A DNA stretch of 64,000 nt, taken from Megamerina dolium. Lineage: Eukaryota > Arthropoda > Insecta > Diptera > Megamerinidae. The translations under genes were made by a program, and so were the position numbers. Positions 10,841-22,203 of this stretch are shown piece by piece. The stretch spans positions 59,081,149 through 59,145,148 of the forward strand of contig OY978526.1 of the NCBI GenBank assembly GCA_963854835.1, given 5' to 3'. Under the pieces are notes generated by a model that saw nothing but the letters and a program-made list of their open reading frames with translations, was not told the origin of the DNA and searched no databases. The first letter of the stretch is position 1, and each line of letters begins with the position of its first letter.

Positions 10841-12592
10841 TATACCCTGCATAATGCAATATGCAAGGTATATTCACACCGGTCATTTGTTTGTGTCCAC
10901 TTGAAGGAATCTCCGGAGATATAGACATAGATATATATTCGTGATCAGCGTCGATTAAATTTTCGATTTAACGATGTCCGTCCGTCCGTCCGTCTGTCTG
11001 TCACCTGGCTGGTTCGCACGATAACTTGAGTAACTATTGAGCTATTTTGACGAAATAGCACAAGTAACCTATGATCCAAGGGTACGGAGGGGATTGATAT
11101 TGGGCATGATCGGTCAATAGCCACGCCCACACCAAGCATTCAAAGCGACTAACCTCGGAATTTTCAAAATCTTTAACTTGCTATAACTCACATAATATAC
11201 CACTTGGGACAACAATATTTGGCACATAGAGTTATATTATACTACTATATAACCTCGCCAAAAGTGGGTGAGCCACGCCTACTTTTTAACGTAGCTCTCA
11301 TACAAAGTGTCTGTACTTCTTTTAAATTGAAACAGCTGTAACTTCTACAATCTTCTGTCCAGAATAACCATAATTGATACTTAGATTAACATGGTAGTCA
11401 TAAAAAATATGGCAGAAAATCAGTGCCACGCCCACTCCTTTTTGGGTCTCCCATACAAAGTTGCGGAAATTAAAAAAAAATGTTACCGGTTATAACTTGC
11501 AAACTATTCAGAGTAGAATAACGAGATTTAAAGTATGGATTAGTATTATTAGCAACTAGGCACACAGGAAATGGGCGCACCACGCCCACTGTTTATAGTA
11601 GCCCCCATACAAATTTTAAATTGAAACAGCTGTAACTTCGGCAATCTTCTGTCTAGAACAACCATAATGGGCACTTAACTTAATATCGTAAGCGGAAATA
11701 ATCTGGCAAAAAATCAGTGTGCCACGCCCACTCCTTCATGGGTCTCCCATACAAAGTCGAGGGAATTAAACTAAAACTTTTTAGTTCCATAACTTACAAA
11801 CCATTTAGCGTAGGACAACGAGATTTACGGTATGGATTAGTATTGTACGAGCAACTAGGCTCGTAGGAAATGGGCGCGCCATGCCCACTGTTTATTGTAG
11901 CCCCCATACAAAATGACTGAAATTCTTTTAAATTGAAACAGCCCTAACTTCGGCAATCTTCCGTCTAGAATAACCATAATTGACACTTAGATTAACATGC
12001 TAGTCGGAAATAATATGGCACAAAATCAGGGTGCCACGCCCACTCCTTCATGGGTCTCCCAAACAAAGTTGCGGAACTTAAAAAAAAATGTTACCGGTTA
12101 TAACTTCCACTACTTAGGTTAATATGGTAGTTGTATATAATCTGGCAAAAAAATCAACATGGCACACCCACTTTTTAATGAGGCTACCATACAAAGTTGA
12201 GAAAATGTTAAAAAATTTAAACCGCTATAATTTACGAACTATTCAACGTAGTACAAAAAAATTTAAGGTGTGGATTAATATTGAAAAATTAATTGGATTT
12301 ACAAGAAAGAGGTAAGCCACGCCAAGTTTTTATAAAGCTCCCATACTAAGTCTCGGAATTATCTTAAAAACCTCCTTTAAATTATCCCATTTAGAACCCT
12401 CATAACATACAAAGTACTTCGTCTAAGTAAACCATATTTCGGCTGTAAATTAGTAGTATATGCGCAAATTGTTTCCCAAAAAGTGGAAATGAAAGAAAAA
12501 GATGGATATTCGAGTAAACTTTATATATATATATATATATATCTACATATGCAGGGTATAATTTGGTCGGCCCTAGCCGACTGTAAGGAGAT
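10841..12592 (+). repeat. Non-coding dispersed repeat family, copy A
   Basis: The left end is TATACCCTGCATAATGC. The right side has ATATGCAGGGTATAATTTGG followed by a conserved tail, GCCGACTGTAAGG. The inside holds a (GTCC)n tract, then at least three imperfect copies of a unit of about 300 bp. The unit's marker TTTAAATTGA starts at 11321, 11615 and 11927. Each unit also contains motifs such as GCCACGCCCAC and CCCATACAAAGT. No coding sequence is seen. Three other copies occur (20792-22203, 23431-24740, 41809-42769), so it is a mobile or amplified family, class unknown. Confidence 0.8.
10976..11002. repeat. (GTCC)n / (GTCT)n simple repeat
   Basis: Tandem GTCC units grading into GTCT inside repeat copy A. 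The same tract occurs at the matching place in copy D (about 41904-41930). Confidence 0.85.
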
Positions 12593-13040
12593 TTTTTTAT
12601 ATACTTTTCAATGAACCGCAGGATGTTATGTAATTTCGCATCGGTCATCCGTATCTAATTTTCGAAGCCCAGAAGAATGTTGCAATTCCTTTGTCGGGAA
12701 TGTGAAAGAGCCCTTTGTACTTCGTTTTTTTCGCTCTTTTTTTTATCCCACTTGATCGTTTTCTTTTTTGCCGATTTTTCGATGATACTTTTTCTATTAA
12801 CTCTATGATTATCGTTCCAAAAACACACATTCTCAGAATATATAGTTGCTGTTTTTATCAAATCATTCAGCGCGGTATACATTATGAAATCAATTAAAAT
12901 TTAGTGCGGGATAATTATTTTGATAAAATATTACATCTCTGTCTCAGTAATCATGTGTAACCATCCAACAATCTAAATTGGTGAAACGTAATATGAACAC
13001 CCTGATTGGCGTTCAATTGATTGGTAATATAACCACGGCA

Positions 13041-13930
13041 TTAGGGAATTCTTATACTCCTGAAAGTCATCTGTTGCATAGTAATCATTAAAGATCCTTC
13101 TGAGCTCGGAACTCAGATCACTCAGTTCCCTATCCCACCACGTCGGGAAGATCTTCTTACTCTTCGATATAGGGCAGGCAACTTTATACGCCACCTGAAA
13201 ACCTTTTTTCTAGAGCCTTGACACGGTCTTCCAGATTGTCTCGGTACTCGATGGTTGTTGTATTTCTTGTAGTCCTTGGTGTGCAGACCCATAATCTTTG
13301 AGCGCCATATTGAGGGTTTCTGTATAAGGCAGATGTCGATGTCCTCCTCTCTGAGAAGGATTAAGAGGTTGTCCGAGGTTGCTTTGGCATGCTGCAAGTG
13401 AATCTGCGCCATCCTTAGCATCTCCTGCTGGCGCACTTTCAGCTAGCTCGGCTGATGATGATGCACCTTCCCGAACCAGCTTGAGCCCCTCCAGGAGTTT
13501 CTTGGTATTATCAACCTCTTCCAGGTTGTCATCTGGAATCACCGACAGCCGCGACAAATCTCCTCGCAGTTGAAGGCAAGAACTGGAGTCTGTTTCTCCA
13601 AGAGGTGTTCGACCGCCATCTCAGATAGCCGTCCCTCAATGGAGTCCACACTGCCAGTACTGACCTTCCATTGTTGCTCTTCGCGTCAACAATAGCAACC
13701 TGAAGGAGGTCTCTGACCACCTCACTATAGGGTTGCTTTGATGATGCTGGAGCAACAGCGGAAGGACCGATTCCGCTTCGGACCCGTATGTTGCTATGGC
13801 TGTGCTACTCTATTTGCGAAGGAGGTCTCGTACTGCTTGACCACCGCCTCGTACCTGGCCTTGTCCTCGTAGTCCCGCTCGTGAACTTGACCATCTCTCT
13901 TGTTTTTGGCGATCTGGCTAAAAACCGATT
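13041..13930 (-). pseudogene. LOA/R1-type LINE, 5' half (ORF1 end, ORF2 start, EN deleted)
   Basis: Minus-strand text gives an ORF1 segment with VRDLLQVAIVDAKSNNG and LSVIPDDNLEEVDNTKKLLEGLKL (13720-13400). It then gives the start of ORF2, MLRMAQIHLQHAKATSDNLL, the usual first residues of a LINE endonuclease. Most of the endonuclease is missing: near 13200 the text jumps to FPTWWDRELSDLSSELRRIF, the EN-RT linker. It stops at EYKNSL where the TIR transposon entered; the continuation is 1-1194. ORF1 and ORF2 frames are both broken. Confidence 0.75.
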
Positions 13931-14004
13931 TGGATAAATTTGGATTTTCTCACTTTGATAGATTTAAGATAGCTGACTTTTGATTTTCTTCTATACATTT
14001 ATTT

Positions 14005-14032
14005 GAAAACGAGAGCTAACGCTCTCGTTTTC
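14005..14032. repeat. Perfect 12-bp inverted repeat with 4-nt loop
   Basis: GAAAACGAGAGC, a TAAC loop, then the exact complement. It lies about 75 bp upstream of the 5' LOA fragment boundary. Its role is unknown; it could be part of a LINE 5' leader or a chance hairpin. Confidence 0.7.
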
Positions 14033-14394
14033 CTCTCTGCGATTGCAGTATTTTGTTAATTATACTTCTAAATATCGCTAATCGCTAATTATCGCTTCCA
14101 ATAATTATATTAGTAAATATATTCTTATGGTATTGGAATTTTGTACAATTTTTTATATCTGCCATAATGAGACCATTCAAAGGAGATGAAAAGAAAAGTT
14201 CAGTGTTGGGGTTTTTTTTTGTAAGTATGGTTGCTGTGATAATGTATTAAAAGTATGAAAGATCAATGTTTTTGAGGACCACAATCAGAGAGGTCACAAA
14301 ACATACGAGAATACTACTCGGATATATATGTGGTTCGAAAATGTCCCAATAATTATATGTTAAGATAAAAATAATAAAAATAACAACAAAAAGC

Positions 14395-14435
<41 letters not shown>
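14395..14435. repeat. (AAT)n microsatellite
   Basis: About 13 consecutive AAT triplets in intergenic AT-rich DNA. Confidence 0.95.
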
Positions 14436-15263
14436 TATATGTACAATAATAATAAATATAAAAAAAAATTATCCAACAGCAGCAGCGGCAAGTAGGTATC
14501 GACGAAATATATGTATAATGAACAATATATACATAGAATGATAGAGGAAAGGAAAATTGGAATTTGACATCAGAGTAACCTGATATTGATGTCTTGTCAT
14601 TGATGTAAACGATTTCTCACTACGAGCATAATCGTTTTTGTGTTTGTAAGCGATTGTGAGTTTATACTTTAAGTATACCTATCATATTTGCCATTGGCAT
14701 TAAGTGTTCTAAAGGCTTTCGTTATGACGCATGTATACCAATTCTTCATCACACATTTTTGTCATGATAACATTTTACAGACTTATGCTTATATGTATAT
14801 GTATGTACAATTTACTATGGCCGCACATATACGTTCTATACCTTGGCCTAAATAAATAAATTCAACCTCATATTTCTGTTTCTGTTGTTCTTGTTGTTGT
14901 TTGTTCTTATTACTACATTTGGTTTACATAAGGTACAGTAGAAGCACTGAGAATGGGTAGTATAATATTTACAAGTTAAATACCAAATGCCAGCAGATTA
15001 TCTTGTATAAGTATAATTAAAATAAAAAACACAAAAATGTTACTATAGCAGACAGTAAACAAGAACACGAATACGTTAAGGACACCCAGTGTGTAACACA
15101 AGGCACATGAATGTTGTTACACATACAAATATGCGCACCCTTAATGTCAATTAAACAATATTTTTTTGCGTACTGTTACTTTTAAATTCTTCTCTTGTAC
15201 TATATATTCTGTTGTGTCCTTTTGGTGCACATACTGGGATTATAACTATATTATATGTATGTA

Positions 15264-16914
15264 CAGTGGCTCCCAGCTTATTTCGTACAGTGACAGTTTA
15301 AAAATTGCTGCAGTCGTAATTCCTAATATAGCAAAAATTTGAACAAAATATAAATGCCATTTTAGAAAGGAAGGTTTGTTTTTTATTTTCCAAAATTTAC
15401 TTTTTCAAAATTTTAGTGTTTGACACTATAAAAAAATAAAATAAGAAAAAAATAGGAAAATTCATGTCACAGCTTATTTCGTACAGTCTCTTTAAGTTCA
15501 AACTAAAAACAAAGTAAGTTGATTTTAATATTTAGTTGACATCCCTTAGCGTTAATGACAGCCTGGAGTCTATTTGGCATTGAATCCACCAATTTTTGAG
15601 TGATGTCTGGTGTGATTTTTTTCCATTCTTCCATCAGTACCTTCTTTAGGTCTTGCTTATTAGAAATCTTGTGTGTTCTTATTTTATTGTCCAAAATAGA
15701 CCAAAGATTTTCAATCACATTCATGTCAGGTGACTGTGGTGGTGGAGACATCAAGTGTGGGCAGTTCCAAATAAGCCAAGATTGCACAATCCCAGATTTA
15801 TGTTTTGGGTCATTATCTTGGTAGTACCGAAATTCTTCCCGCAAACCCAGTTTGTCTGCACTTTGAAGTAAATTGTTTTTCAGAATCTCGAGGAACTTCA
15901 TTTTGTCCATTGTTTCCTCAATAAAAACCAATTCACCTACTCCGGCTGCTGACATACAGGCCCAAACCATCACGCTACCGCCACCATGCTTCACTGTGGG
16001 CTTAAGGTTCTCCTTGTTTAGCTCGGTATTCGCTTTACGCCAAACATATGACATTCCGTCCGAGCCAAAAATATTAAACTTAGACTCATCCGCGAAAATA
16101 ACGGTATTCCAGAACGCAGGAGTCTTAATAATATGCTCTTTGGCGAAGTCAAGTCGGCGTTGTATATTCATTTTTGAAATGAATGGTTTTTTTCGGGCTA
16201 CTGTACCGTTCAAGTCATGATTGCGCAGCACACGTCGGACAGTTTCAGCACTGGATGATTTTCCTATTTCACGCTGAACCTCTGCAGCCAACTTCGGAGC
16301 GGATAACTTTGGATTTTTCTTAATTTTTCGTACAATATAACGCTCGTCTGAAGCGTTGAAAATCTTATTAGGTGCTTCTCTGCCCTTGTTCTCCAACCGA
16401 TTTTCACGAACGAAGCGTTGAATGATGTATTGGACAGTTGAGGCACTTAAATTTGTCATTTCAGCAATTTTTCGCACACTCTGACCTTTCCTAAAATGGT
16501 TAATTACCAGTTTACGCTGTTCCATCGTTGTACGACGACCCATAACGCTAAATGTTTAATTTACAGCACTTTAACTATTTAAAATAATAATAATAAAAAT
16601 TGTTATAATAGTTAAAAAGGTCCAAAAACTCATACAATTCAAAAAAACTTTGTAACTGCGCGGCAGAATGAAACTTACTTACATTGAAGTTTGTGTACGA
16701 AATAAGATGTGAGCTGAAAATCAGCTGATCAATAGTTTTTCTCTCTTGCATGACAAAAAGAAAAATTTTTGGGGTTCCCCGTTTTCTTATTAGGTTTACT
16801 AAACACATACATAGACATCTACATTCAAAACTTATTGATAAGTTTTTTAGTTTCGATGTTACAGCCATGTACATAAAAATATATACACTGTACGAAATAA
16901 GCTGTGAGCCACTG
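15264..16914 (-). mobile_element. Tc1-type transposon with long IR/DR ends, complete
   Basis: 1651 bp flanked by TA (15262-15263 and 16915-16916). The outer ends are CAGTGGCTC and its complement. Each terminal inverted repeat is about 222 bp and carries two direct repeats of the core AGCTTATTTCGTACAG: 15275-15290 and 15471-15486 on the left, about 16694-16706 and 16888-16903 on the right. This IR/DR plan, with transposase-binding sites at both outer and inner positions, is known from the S, Paris, Minos and Sleeping Beauty groups. The gene between them is uninterrupted. Size and protein length are close to those of Drosophila S elements. Confidence 0.95.
15503..16543 (-). CDS. Tc1-like DD34E transposase, intact, 346 aa
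   Basis: An uninterrupted frame of normal length for the family (about 340-350 aa). It starts MGRRTTMEQRKLVINHF. Residues 1-120 form a paired-like bipartite helix-turn-helix (GQSVRKIAEMTNLSASTVQYI, then KLSAPKLAAEV). The catalytic domain has VIFADESKFNIFG (first D), the glycine-rich KHGGGSVMVWACMS, YYQDNDPKHKS (second D) and PDMNVIENLWSIL (E), with 34 residues between the second D and E. All three acidic residues are present. The enzyme would bind the four direct repeats and move the element into TA. The start is the first methionine after the inner right repeat. Whether it is expressed cannot be told from sequence. Confidence 0.95.
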   Translation of the reverse strand: MGRRTTMEQRKLVINHFRKGQSVRKIAEMTNLSASTVQYIIQRFVRENRLENKGREAPNKIFNASDERYIVRKIKKNPKLSAPKLAAEVQREIGKSSSAETVRRVLRNHDLNGTVARKKPFISKMNIQRRLDFAKEHIIKTPAFWNTVIFADESKFNIFGSDGMSYVWRKANTELNKENLKPTVKHGGGSVMVWACMSAAGVGELVFIEETMDKMKFLEILKNNLLQSADKLGLREEFRYYQDNDPKHKSGIVQSWLIWNCPHLMSPPPQSPDMNVIENLWSILDNKIRTHKISNKQDLKKVLMEEWKKITPDITQKLVDSMPNRLQAVINAKGCQLNIKINLLCF

Positions 16915-16916
16915 TA

Positions 16917-17815
16917 TATACGGCACTCATTTCAACAAGCAAGTCTCGAACGAATTTCTTATTATGTTAAATACTGTTCAAATGCTGTTACGAGATATAT
17001 ATCCAACTATATAATATACATATATATCCAACTATATAAATTCTATAAAAAAATCTCACATTTCATTGTTGCATTATTTTGAAGAATTTAGAATACGTAT
17101 TATATAGTACATGCGTACATATTTCAATACCAGAAAACCTTGTAACTCGTTATTAGAGGATTTAAAATTATAATAAACCAAAAACAAAAACCCAAGCTTT
17201 ACCCATTTCATAGTCATTTGACGGGTTATGTGATGGACCAGTCATCCGATTATATTTTGTCCTCATGTGGATGTACATGTCAAGGAAAGAACCATTTTAT
17301 TTAAGTATTAAAAGCTACATGTGCTCGTACAATTTTCATTGACGACATATCATGCATACACACCCACGTATTTAATGCGGAATTAATCAAAATTGAGTAC
17401 AAAGTCTTATGCGCAAATAAATATAAATTGAATTGCCTAGTAAAGGGGTTTTATCACAAACGTCGGAAGGACGGATTGAATCATTGCTTTGAGCCAATAA
17501 ACATAACTCTAATCAGCAAAGTGATTTTAAATAAAATTTTAATTAAATAATTTAATAGATACGTGGTGAAATATACAAGTATACTATGTACAATACCTAC
17601 CTTACATATCTAGTCATTTAGAATTTATAGCGTTTTCTAAACAATTGAAGTTCGAAACATGTTCAATGTGAACCTGTACGGAAATGATTTTGCAGATATG
17701 AGTAGGTAAATATGAATTATAAATAATTATCTAGAAATATTGCAAATAGATAACAATAACATAGTGAGACTCCGAGAAATACAAATTTTTTGCACAGGCG
17801 TTTCGCCAATTTATA
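16917..17815. other. Gap: AT-rich, no gene seen
   Basis: Plain AT-rich sequence with short TATATA runs (around 16995-17040). No element end or coding frame was recognised. Confidence 0.55.
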
Positions 17816-18845
17816 TACCAGGTGTAGAAGCTTAAATCCGCTGTTTGCTCGTAGATGGCGTTAGTGAGCATATTGAGCTATTATCGACTGTGCATCCTTT
17901 TTTTTATGTGTTCGACATCTGTTTACATCAATTAACAAACATCATCAGTGATTTCATACAACAACATACTTTTTCCTCCTATAATCATGCCTAGTTTCGG
18001 GCCAGAAAAAGAGCATATACGGGAAGCTCTACTTTTTTGCTGAGTCGCATCGAATGCTTGTGGAGACAGTGCGCTATGGGAAACCACTTGCAGAGACTGG
18101 TTTCATCGGTTCAAAGAAGGCCATTTTGACTTGAGTGCAAGAAGCGTGAAAATAGACCCAGAAAAGTTGAGGACCATGATTTTCAGGCTCTTTTGGATGA
18201 GGACGACACCCAATCGCAAAAACTGCTTGCCGAATAGTTAGGTGTTACTCAACATGCCATTTCCATCGGAAGGTTCAAAAATTTGGAAAATGGGTACCCC
18301 ATGAATTGAACGGTAGACAGATTGAGCGACGCCAAACACATGCGAGATCTTGCTTGTTAGACAAAAAAGAAACTCGTTCCTGCATCTTGTGGTGACTTGC
18401 GATGAAAAGTGGATATACTTTGAGAATCCTAAACGAAAAAAATTGTGGGTCGATCCCGGCCAACCAGCAACTTCTTCTCCAAGACCAAATCGTTTTGGAC
18501 GCAAGACGATGCTGTGCGTTTGGTGGGATCAGCAGGGTGTCATCTACTAAGAGCTATTGAAACCTGATGAAATTGTCAATGCTCACCGCTACCACCAAAA
18601 ACTAGTGAAATTGCGCCGTGCTTTGGGTGAAAAAAGGCCTGGTTATGAACAAAGACATGAGCGCTCGCCGAACAGCACTTCGATTCGTATGAAGACGTCG
18701 GAAAATAGCTTGACGAGTGGTTTGCCTCGAAAAATGAAGAATTCTTTTGGCATATTATACACAAATTGCCCGAGAGATCGGAAAAATGTATAGCTAGTGA
18801 GGGCAAATACCTTGAATTAATTAATTTTGGCTTGTACACGTGGTA
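17816..18845 (+). mobile_element. Mos1-like (mauritiana-type) mariner, internally deleted
   Basis: The ends form an inverted repeat beginning TACCAGGTGTAGAAGC on the left and, on the complement of the right end, TACCACGTGTACAAGC (14 of 16). The coding start at 17987 reads MPSFGPEKEHIREALLFC and then a stop. Later frames give VTCDEKWIYFENPKRKKLWVD (first catalytic D), RKTMLCVWWDQQGVIYYELLKPDE and a C-terminal SYEDVG, DEWFASKNEEFF-like block. The stretch that would carry the second and third D is deleted between about 18660 and 18680. At about 1.03 kb against 1.3 kb for Mos1, the copy is non-autonomous. Confidence 0.85.
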
Positions 18846-19289
18846 CCTACGTTTTTAACAAATATTTTTTCAAGGATTCATAAAGTATTAGTTTATAAAA
18901 AAATTACCTAAATAATGAATTTTTGGTATCTCTTTTGTTAAGAAACTCTTTAAATATACGATGAATAATTTTATGCAACATTTAAATTTATTATGTTCAG
19001 CAGTAGAAGTCATTTGGAAAGTTATTTCCAATAATGTTATAAAAGCCGTAAGATCTGAAATTGAAATATTCCCAATTTTCAGAAAAAATTTCAATTTTAA
19101 GAGAAGTCTCAGTGTTAAACGAAGCACTTAAAATAGTAAAAGCAAAAATAAATAAAAATAGCTCTACTTCGGTAATGTCGAAACTTAGATACCGTACAAT
19201 ATGACAGACAGTTAGACAGAGCCATATGCCGAATTTCACCTCAATCGTATTATATTGACATATGAAAACTTTGAAAAGATGTATCCGAA

Positions 19290-19420
19290 AATGAAATTTT
19301 ATATGAGAGTTATGTGTATTGTTCATTCGATTTCACTCAATCTCGAACTCATCCATTTGATGATAAAAGTAACGATATATATAGAGTTTCAGAGCAATCA
19401 ATTTATACAGGGTGATTTGT
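19290..19420. repeat. Degenerate short module, first copy
   Basis: A stretch with a TATGAGAGTTATG, TTCATTCGATTTCACTC, AACTCATCCATTTGATG order. It resembles the better preserved modules at 20260-20640, 22500-22620 and 52850-53200. The match is loose. Confidence 0.35.
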
Positions 19421-19539
19421 TTAGAGCCTTCGGATTTGATAAAAAAAAATATATAAATTTGGAGAAATGTATGAAATCCTTATTTGAGTCGATAGAACGA
19501 TCTATATAATTCAATGTTTAAAGATGATTTCATGTAAAT

Positions 19540-20140
19540 TCTGACCGCGGCTGCACCTCAAATGATTCTTACGCTGGGTCCAATTTTGGCATACTCTCTC
19601 CAACATATCAGCCGGTATCGGCCGGTATCTCACGAATAAATTCTTCAATATTGGCTTCTAGGGCTTCAACCGTTGCCGGCTTGTTGCTATAGACATGAGC
19701 CTTAACGCAATCCCACAAAAAATAGTCCAAAGGCGTTAAATCGCACGATCTACTCGGCAAATTGACTGGACCCAAACGTTAAGTAAACTGTTCACTGACC
19801 TTGCCTCTCAATTGGGCCATTGTTTCGCGTTGTGTGGCATGTCTTTGAAAAAGTACGGTTCAATGATGCCACCTACTCATAATCCACACCAAACAGTGCA
19901 TTTTTCGGGATGCATTTGCAGTTCTTGCAAGCTTCTAACTGCTCTTTACACCAAATACGGCAATTTTGATTGTTCACGTATCCATTCAACCAGAAATGAG
20001 CTTCGTCGCTGAACACAAGAAAGTGCACGATGCACTTCCTTAACCGAGCATGAATTTTGATAATAAAATTCAATAATCTGCAAGCGTTGATCGTTTGTAA
20101 GTTGATTCATGGTTAAATTATAGACCAAACTGAACATGTT
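19540..20140 (-). pseudogene. DD41D-like mariner remnant
   Basis: Minus-strand frames give an N-terminal MNQLTNDQRLQIIEFYYQN (about 20110), the first-D block FSDEAHFWLNGYVNNQNCRIW (about 20010-19950) and a third-D block like CDLTPLDYFLWDCVKAHVY (about 19745-19690). Large parts are missing and several stops intervene. It is related to the element at 8715-9961 but clearly a different, older lineage (WLNGYVN against LGGYVN). The inverted ends were not found. Confidence 0.75.
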
Positions 20141-20259
20141 TGACAGTAACATATTACACGAAAACAGCTGAGTTGCCAAAAACAGTGTTGCCAGAAAGAA
20201 AGCTGCCAAAAATGTGTATTTAGTACACAAATTCTGAAAATGTGAATTAAAAATCACAC

Positions 20260-20640
20260 TTCTGTATGGGAAGTAGGAGTGATTTTCAACTACATATGAC
20301 AATTCACAACGTTATCTGTTTGTTAATAAAACAATCTCTTGTGGCCAGTTTCAGCTCGACATATATATTATATATATTTACAACTCTGAAAACATACGTT
20401 CAAAAAAGTTTTTTCTATGGCAGGTCAGACTAATTTGCCCCGATTATGGTCGTTCTCCGTTTATTGGTAAACATAGTCTCATGTGCCGAGTTCCTGCTCG
20501 ACAACTTCATATATATATCATAAATTTTGAAAATATATGTTCGAAAGCGTGTTTTTATATGTCAGGAAAGAATAATTTTTCACCTGATTACGCACATTCT
20601 CAACGATATCCATTTATTGGTAAAAATAATCTTCCAAGCA
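20260..20640. repeat. Tandem module of about 145 bp, two to three copies
   Basis: Two adjacent copies align over their length. They start near 20345 and 20484 and share, in order, a GCTCGAC motif, a TATATAT stretch, a GAAAA-ATA-GTTC block, GTCAG..., GATTA-G and CCATTTATTGGTAAA. A partial third copy precedes them (about 20260-20340). Confidence 0.55.
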
Positions 20641-20791
20641 GCAAGCGTAATATTCATGGATACAACCTTATGCTCTGTATTTGGTGGAACCAGCTCGGTG
20701 TTCATTATGAGCTGCTGAAACAAAAAGAAACCATCACCGGTCACCTTTATCAAATGCAATTGATCTTTGAGCCAAGCATTGAAGAAAAAAT
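20638..20791 (+). pseudogene. Mos1-like mariner fragment, left part
   Basis: The frame reads SSKRNIHGYNLMLCIWWNQLGVHYELLKQKETI, matching the Mos1 block NIHGKKVMLCIWWDQKG. It stops at IEEK where repeat copy B was inserted. The continuation is at 22204. Confidence 0.8.
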
Positions 20792-22203
20792 GACCTCACA
20801 GTCGGCTGGGGTTTACCAAATTATACCCTGCATATGTAGATATTTATTAAAAGTTTGTTCGAATATTCAACTTTTTCTTTCACCACTTTTTCGCTCACCA
20901 GTTTTTTGAGGAACAACTTTTGCATATAATACTAATGTACATCCGATATATGGTTGATTTTGACGAAGTATTTTGTGAGTTATGGTAGCTTTAAAGGGTA
21001 TAATTTAAAGGAGGTTTTTAAGATAATTCCGAGGGTTAGTATATATAAAAAGTGGACGTGGCTTACCTCTTTCTTGTAAATCTAATTAACTTTGCAATAT
21101 TAATCCACACCTTAAATTTGGTTGCCCTACGCTGAGTAGTTCGTGAGTTAAAGCGGTTTTTTTTTTGATTTTTGCAACTTTGTATTGTAGACCCTTAAGA
21201 AGTGGGTGCGTCATGCTAGTGTCATGCCACTTTATTTCCGACAACGATATTAATGTAAGTATTAATTATGATTGTTCTATGCAGAATTTACAGCTATTTC
21301 AATTTAAAAGAAATTTTGTATGAAGCCTACTATAAATTGTGGGTGTGGCTGGCCCATTTATTGTGAGTCTAGTTGCTCTTATAATACTAATCCACACCCT
21401 AAATCTGTCATACGCTGAATAGTTTGTAAGTTATGGCGGTTAACTTTTTTTTAAATTTCCGCAACTTTGTATGGGAGCCCCAAGAAGAAGTTGGCGCGAC
21501 ACGATGAATTTTTGTTAAATTATCTCCGACAAACGTATTAATCTAAGTGTCAATTGTACTTATTCGAGACAGAAGATTGCAGAAGTTACAGCTGTTTCAA
21601 TTTAGAAGAAATTTTGTCATTTTGTATGGGAGCTACTTTAAACAGTGGGCGTAGCGCATCCATTTCCGGTGAGTCTAGTTGCTCTTACAATACTTAGCCA
21701 CACCTTAAATCTCGTTGTTGTACGCTGAATATTTTATAAGTTAATACGCTCAAAAGTTTTTGTTTAATTTTCTCTACTTCTGACAAGGTTATGTAGCAGT
21801 ATAATATAACTATACTTGCAAATATTATTGGTCCAGATATTATATTAAGTGAGTAATAGCAAGTTAAAGGTATTGAATATTCCCAGGTTAGTCGCTTTGA
21901 ATGCTTGGTGTAGGCGTTGCTATTGACCGATCATGCCCAATATCAATCCCCTCCGTACCGTATCAGAGGCTACTTATGCCAAATTTCGTCAAAATAGCTC
22001 AATATTTGCTCAAGTTATCGGGCGAACAAGCCAGGTGACAGATAGACTGACGGACGAACGGACGGACATCGTTAAATCGAAAATTTAAGCGACGCTGATC
22101 ACGAATATATATATATTTTTCTATATTTCCGGAGCTTCCTTCAAGTGGTTAAAAACATCTGACCGAAATGAATATGCCTTGCATATTACATTATGCAGGG
22201 TAT
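20792..22203 (-). repeat. Non-coding dispersed repeat family, copy B
   Basis: The orientation is opposite to copy A. It begins with the conserved CCTCACAGTCGGCTGGGG end and finishes at TTATGCAGGGTAT. It has the internal 300-bp-type units and the (GACG)n tract near 22045-22075. It splits a mariner coding sequence whose two sides read on from each other, so this copy moved as a unit and is younger than that mariner. Confidence 0.8.

Larger units (their letters stand above)
1195..13040. mobile_element. PIF/Harbinger-like TIR transposon, gutted by nested insertions
   Basis: The ends are inverted repeats of 39 bp, 1195-1233 and the complement of 13002-13040, with about three mismatches; both begin TGCCGTGGTTATA on their outer side. 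The 3-bp target TTA is present at 1192-1194 and 13041-13043. A 3-bp TWA-type target duplication is the hallmark of PIF/Harbinger elements. A MADF-like protein remnant inside (10560-10700) fits, because such elements often carry a Myb/SANT or MADF-type companion protein. Only about 1 kb of the element itself is left (1234-1261, about 10260-10840 and 12593-13001). The rest is Jockey, RTE, a DD41D mariner and repeat copy A. No DDE transposase could be recognised in the remainder. 12593-13001 shows nothing coding that I recognise. Confidence 0.7.
13931..15261. other. Gap: AT-rich, no gene seen
   Basis: It contains a 12-bp-stem hairpin (14005-14032), an (AAT)n tract (14395-14435) and otherwise unremarkable AT-rich sequence. 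No coding frame or element end was recognised. Confidence 0.6.

Noticed and set aside
10976..11002. GTCC repeats as a regulatory or CRISPR-like array
   Set aside because: A simple repeat inside a dispersed family, with no spacers. No CRISPR is expected in animal DNA.
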